Source: a virus. Taken from it: a stretch of DNA of 30,390 bases. Positions 29,687-30,390 of this stretch are shown in pieces (position 1 is the stretch's first letter; each line of letters opens with the position of its first letter). The stretch is from positions 1-30,390 of IMG/VR virus record IMGVR_UViG_3300042923_000938, one strand, 5' to 3'. The position numbers were made by a program, and so were the translations under genes. The notes beneath the pieces were generated by a model. It searched no databases and was not told where the DNA came from. It was given only the letters and a program-made list of their open reading frames with translations.

Positions 29687-29932
29687 TTATAATCCGTTAT
29701 TTACTACTTTCTCACATTTAATCCATGTTAAGTCTGAAGAAGTATGCCCCAACAATTTAACCGCCCTTTGTAGGGAATCAGCAAATGCTTCAGCTTCGTC
29801 TTTATTGGTGAAAAATTGTGCAACTTCTTCATAATCACCATTAAAACTTCCATACCTCTTATTCCATCTAACAACCCATGTTTCCATATCTGTTGTTAGA
29901 GTTTCATGCCCTTTTTTAAAAATTTTTAGCAT
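29687..29932 (-). CDS. Hypothetical protein
   Basis: 81 residues, ATG at 29932 behind AAGGGGCGATTATTT. METWVVRWNKRYGSFNGDYE, then FFTNKDEAEAFADSLQRAVK: an exposed sheet followed by a helix, as in many small phage early proteins. Not recognised. Confidence 0.7.
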   Translation of the reverse strand: MLKIFKKGHETLTTDMETWVVRWNKRYGSFNGDYEEVAQFFTNKDEAEAFADSLQRAVKLLGHTSSDLTWIKCEKVVNNGL

Positions 29933-29968
29933 AAATAATCGCCCCTTATATAATATGAAATTCGTGAT

Positions 29969-30390
29969 TTATTGTATTCCTGCTAAGATTTCCATTACTT
30001 CTTTTTCGTAATCATTTTCAAATATAACGTCCATACCGTTGTATTTTTGTTTTAATGAAGAAACTGCATATGGTTTCTTACCCTTTTCAACTCGTTCGTC
30101 ATTAATTCTCTTTCTTCCATTCTTAACTCTTTGCGAAATACTAAATCCGTACTTATCTTCAATCTTGTTGTAAATTAATGTCCTAACTTCTGACTGCTGC
30201 ATATTATTTCTTCTTGCGTATGTATTAATTTCTCGTTGAATTTTCTTACGATCAGGCGATTCTGTTAAGTATGTTTGGATATGAGTGACTTTTTGTTCCG
30301 ATTCTTTTTGCTTGTTTTCTAATTCATTCATTCTCTTTTCCTGTTGCAAAAATTGATTAGCATAAGCAACCATTAATTCAGCAGGAGATA
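29969..30390 (-). CDS. C-terminal part of an antirepressor-like protein (partial)
   Basis: The frame is open to the window edge; the ATG at 30373 is internal, since upstream codons read SPAELMVAYANQFLQQEKRM. That helix with NELENKQKESEQKV is the usual linker of phage antirepressors (BRO, KilA-N, AntA types). The following INTYARRNNMQQSEVRTLIY with YGFSISQR resembles the C-terminal ORF6C-type domain. The N-terminal DNA-binding part lies outside the window. It would act by blocking or replacing a repressor; target unknown. Confidence 0.65.
   Translation of the reverse strand, partial: SPAELMVAYANQFLQQEKRMNELENKQKESEQKVTHIQTYLTESPDRKKIQREINTYARRNNMQQSEVRTLIYNKIEDKYGFSISQRVKNGRKRINDERVEKGKKPYAVSSLKQKYNGMDVIFENDYEKEVMEILAGIQ

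Overview
The window is the early/replication arm of an AT-rich double-stranded DNA phage or prophage of a low-GC Gram-positive host, most likely a Bacillaceae member. All convincing genes lie on the minus strand. They are tightly packed, use strong AGGAGG-type ribosome binding sites and frequent TTG starts, and the promoters are near-perfect TTGACA-17-TATAAT. The gene set and order resemble the SPbeta group of Bacillus temperate phages. From memory, the SPbeta yorI (helicase), yorJ (primase), yorL (polymerase III alpha) and yorM (3D domain) order is matched here, and a YopX-family protein is present. No database search was possible, so this placement is inference from motifs and order.

Layout, in transcription order (high to low coordinates). 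30390-25696: about 16 small early-type proteins, starting with the C-terminal part of an antirepressor-like protein. 25619-22087: a HAD-family deoxynucleotidase, several small proteins, a YopX-like protein and an ATP-dependent DNA ligase. 22003-18337: a small protein, an XRE-type regulator, small helical proteins, a zinc-ribbon/VSR-like homing-type endonuclease and a frameshifted coiled-coil gene. 18332-18130: a promoter, a leader and a tRNA-Leu(UAA). 18034-15116: two small genes, an acidic-tailed probable ssDNA-binding protein and a Sak4/RecA-like P-loop ATPase, closed by a terminator. 15053-5180: a new promoter, a broken endonuclease-type gene, a zinc protein, DnaB-like helicase, TOPRIM primase, Cas4/AddB-like Fe-S nuclease, polymerase III alpha, a 3D-domain protein and a dTMP-kinase-like protein. 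5175-1: a promoter followed by many small, partly membrane-bound proteins.

Three structural themes stand out. (1) An 11-bp intergenic element, AATATTAAATA on the minus strand, occurs about 15 times. In seven cases it or a close variant sits in the spacer of a consensus promoter, and sometimes a second copy lies 29-30 bp away on the other side of the -35 box. This looks like a phage-wide operator system comparable to the SPBRE elements of SPbeta. (2) Short A/T-stem hairpins recur between a stop codon and the next ribosome binding site. (3) Several genes with good ribosome binding sites have AUU, AUC or AUA where the start codon should be, and four other small genes or domains are broken by one stop codon or one missing base. 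Either this phage uses isoleucine codons for initiation, or the prophage (or the sequence) is accumulating lesions outside the replication core.
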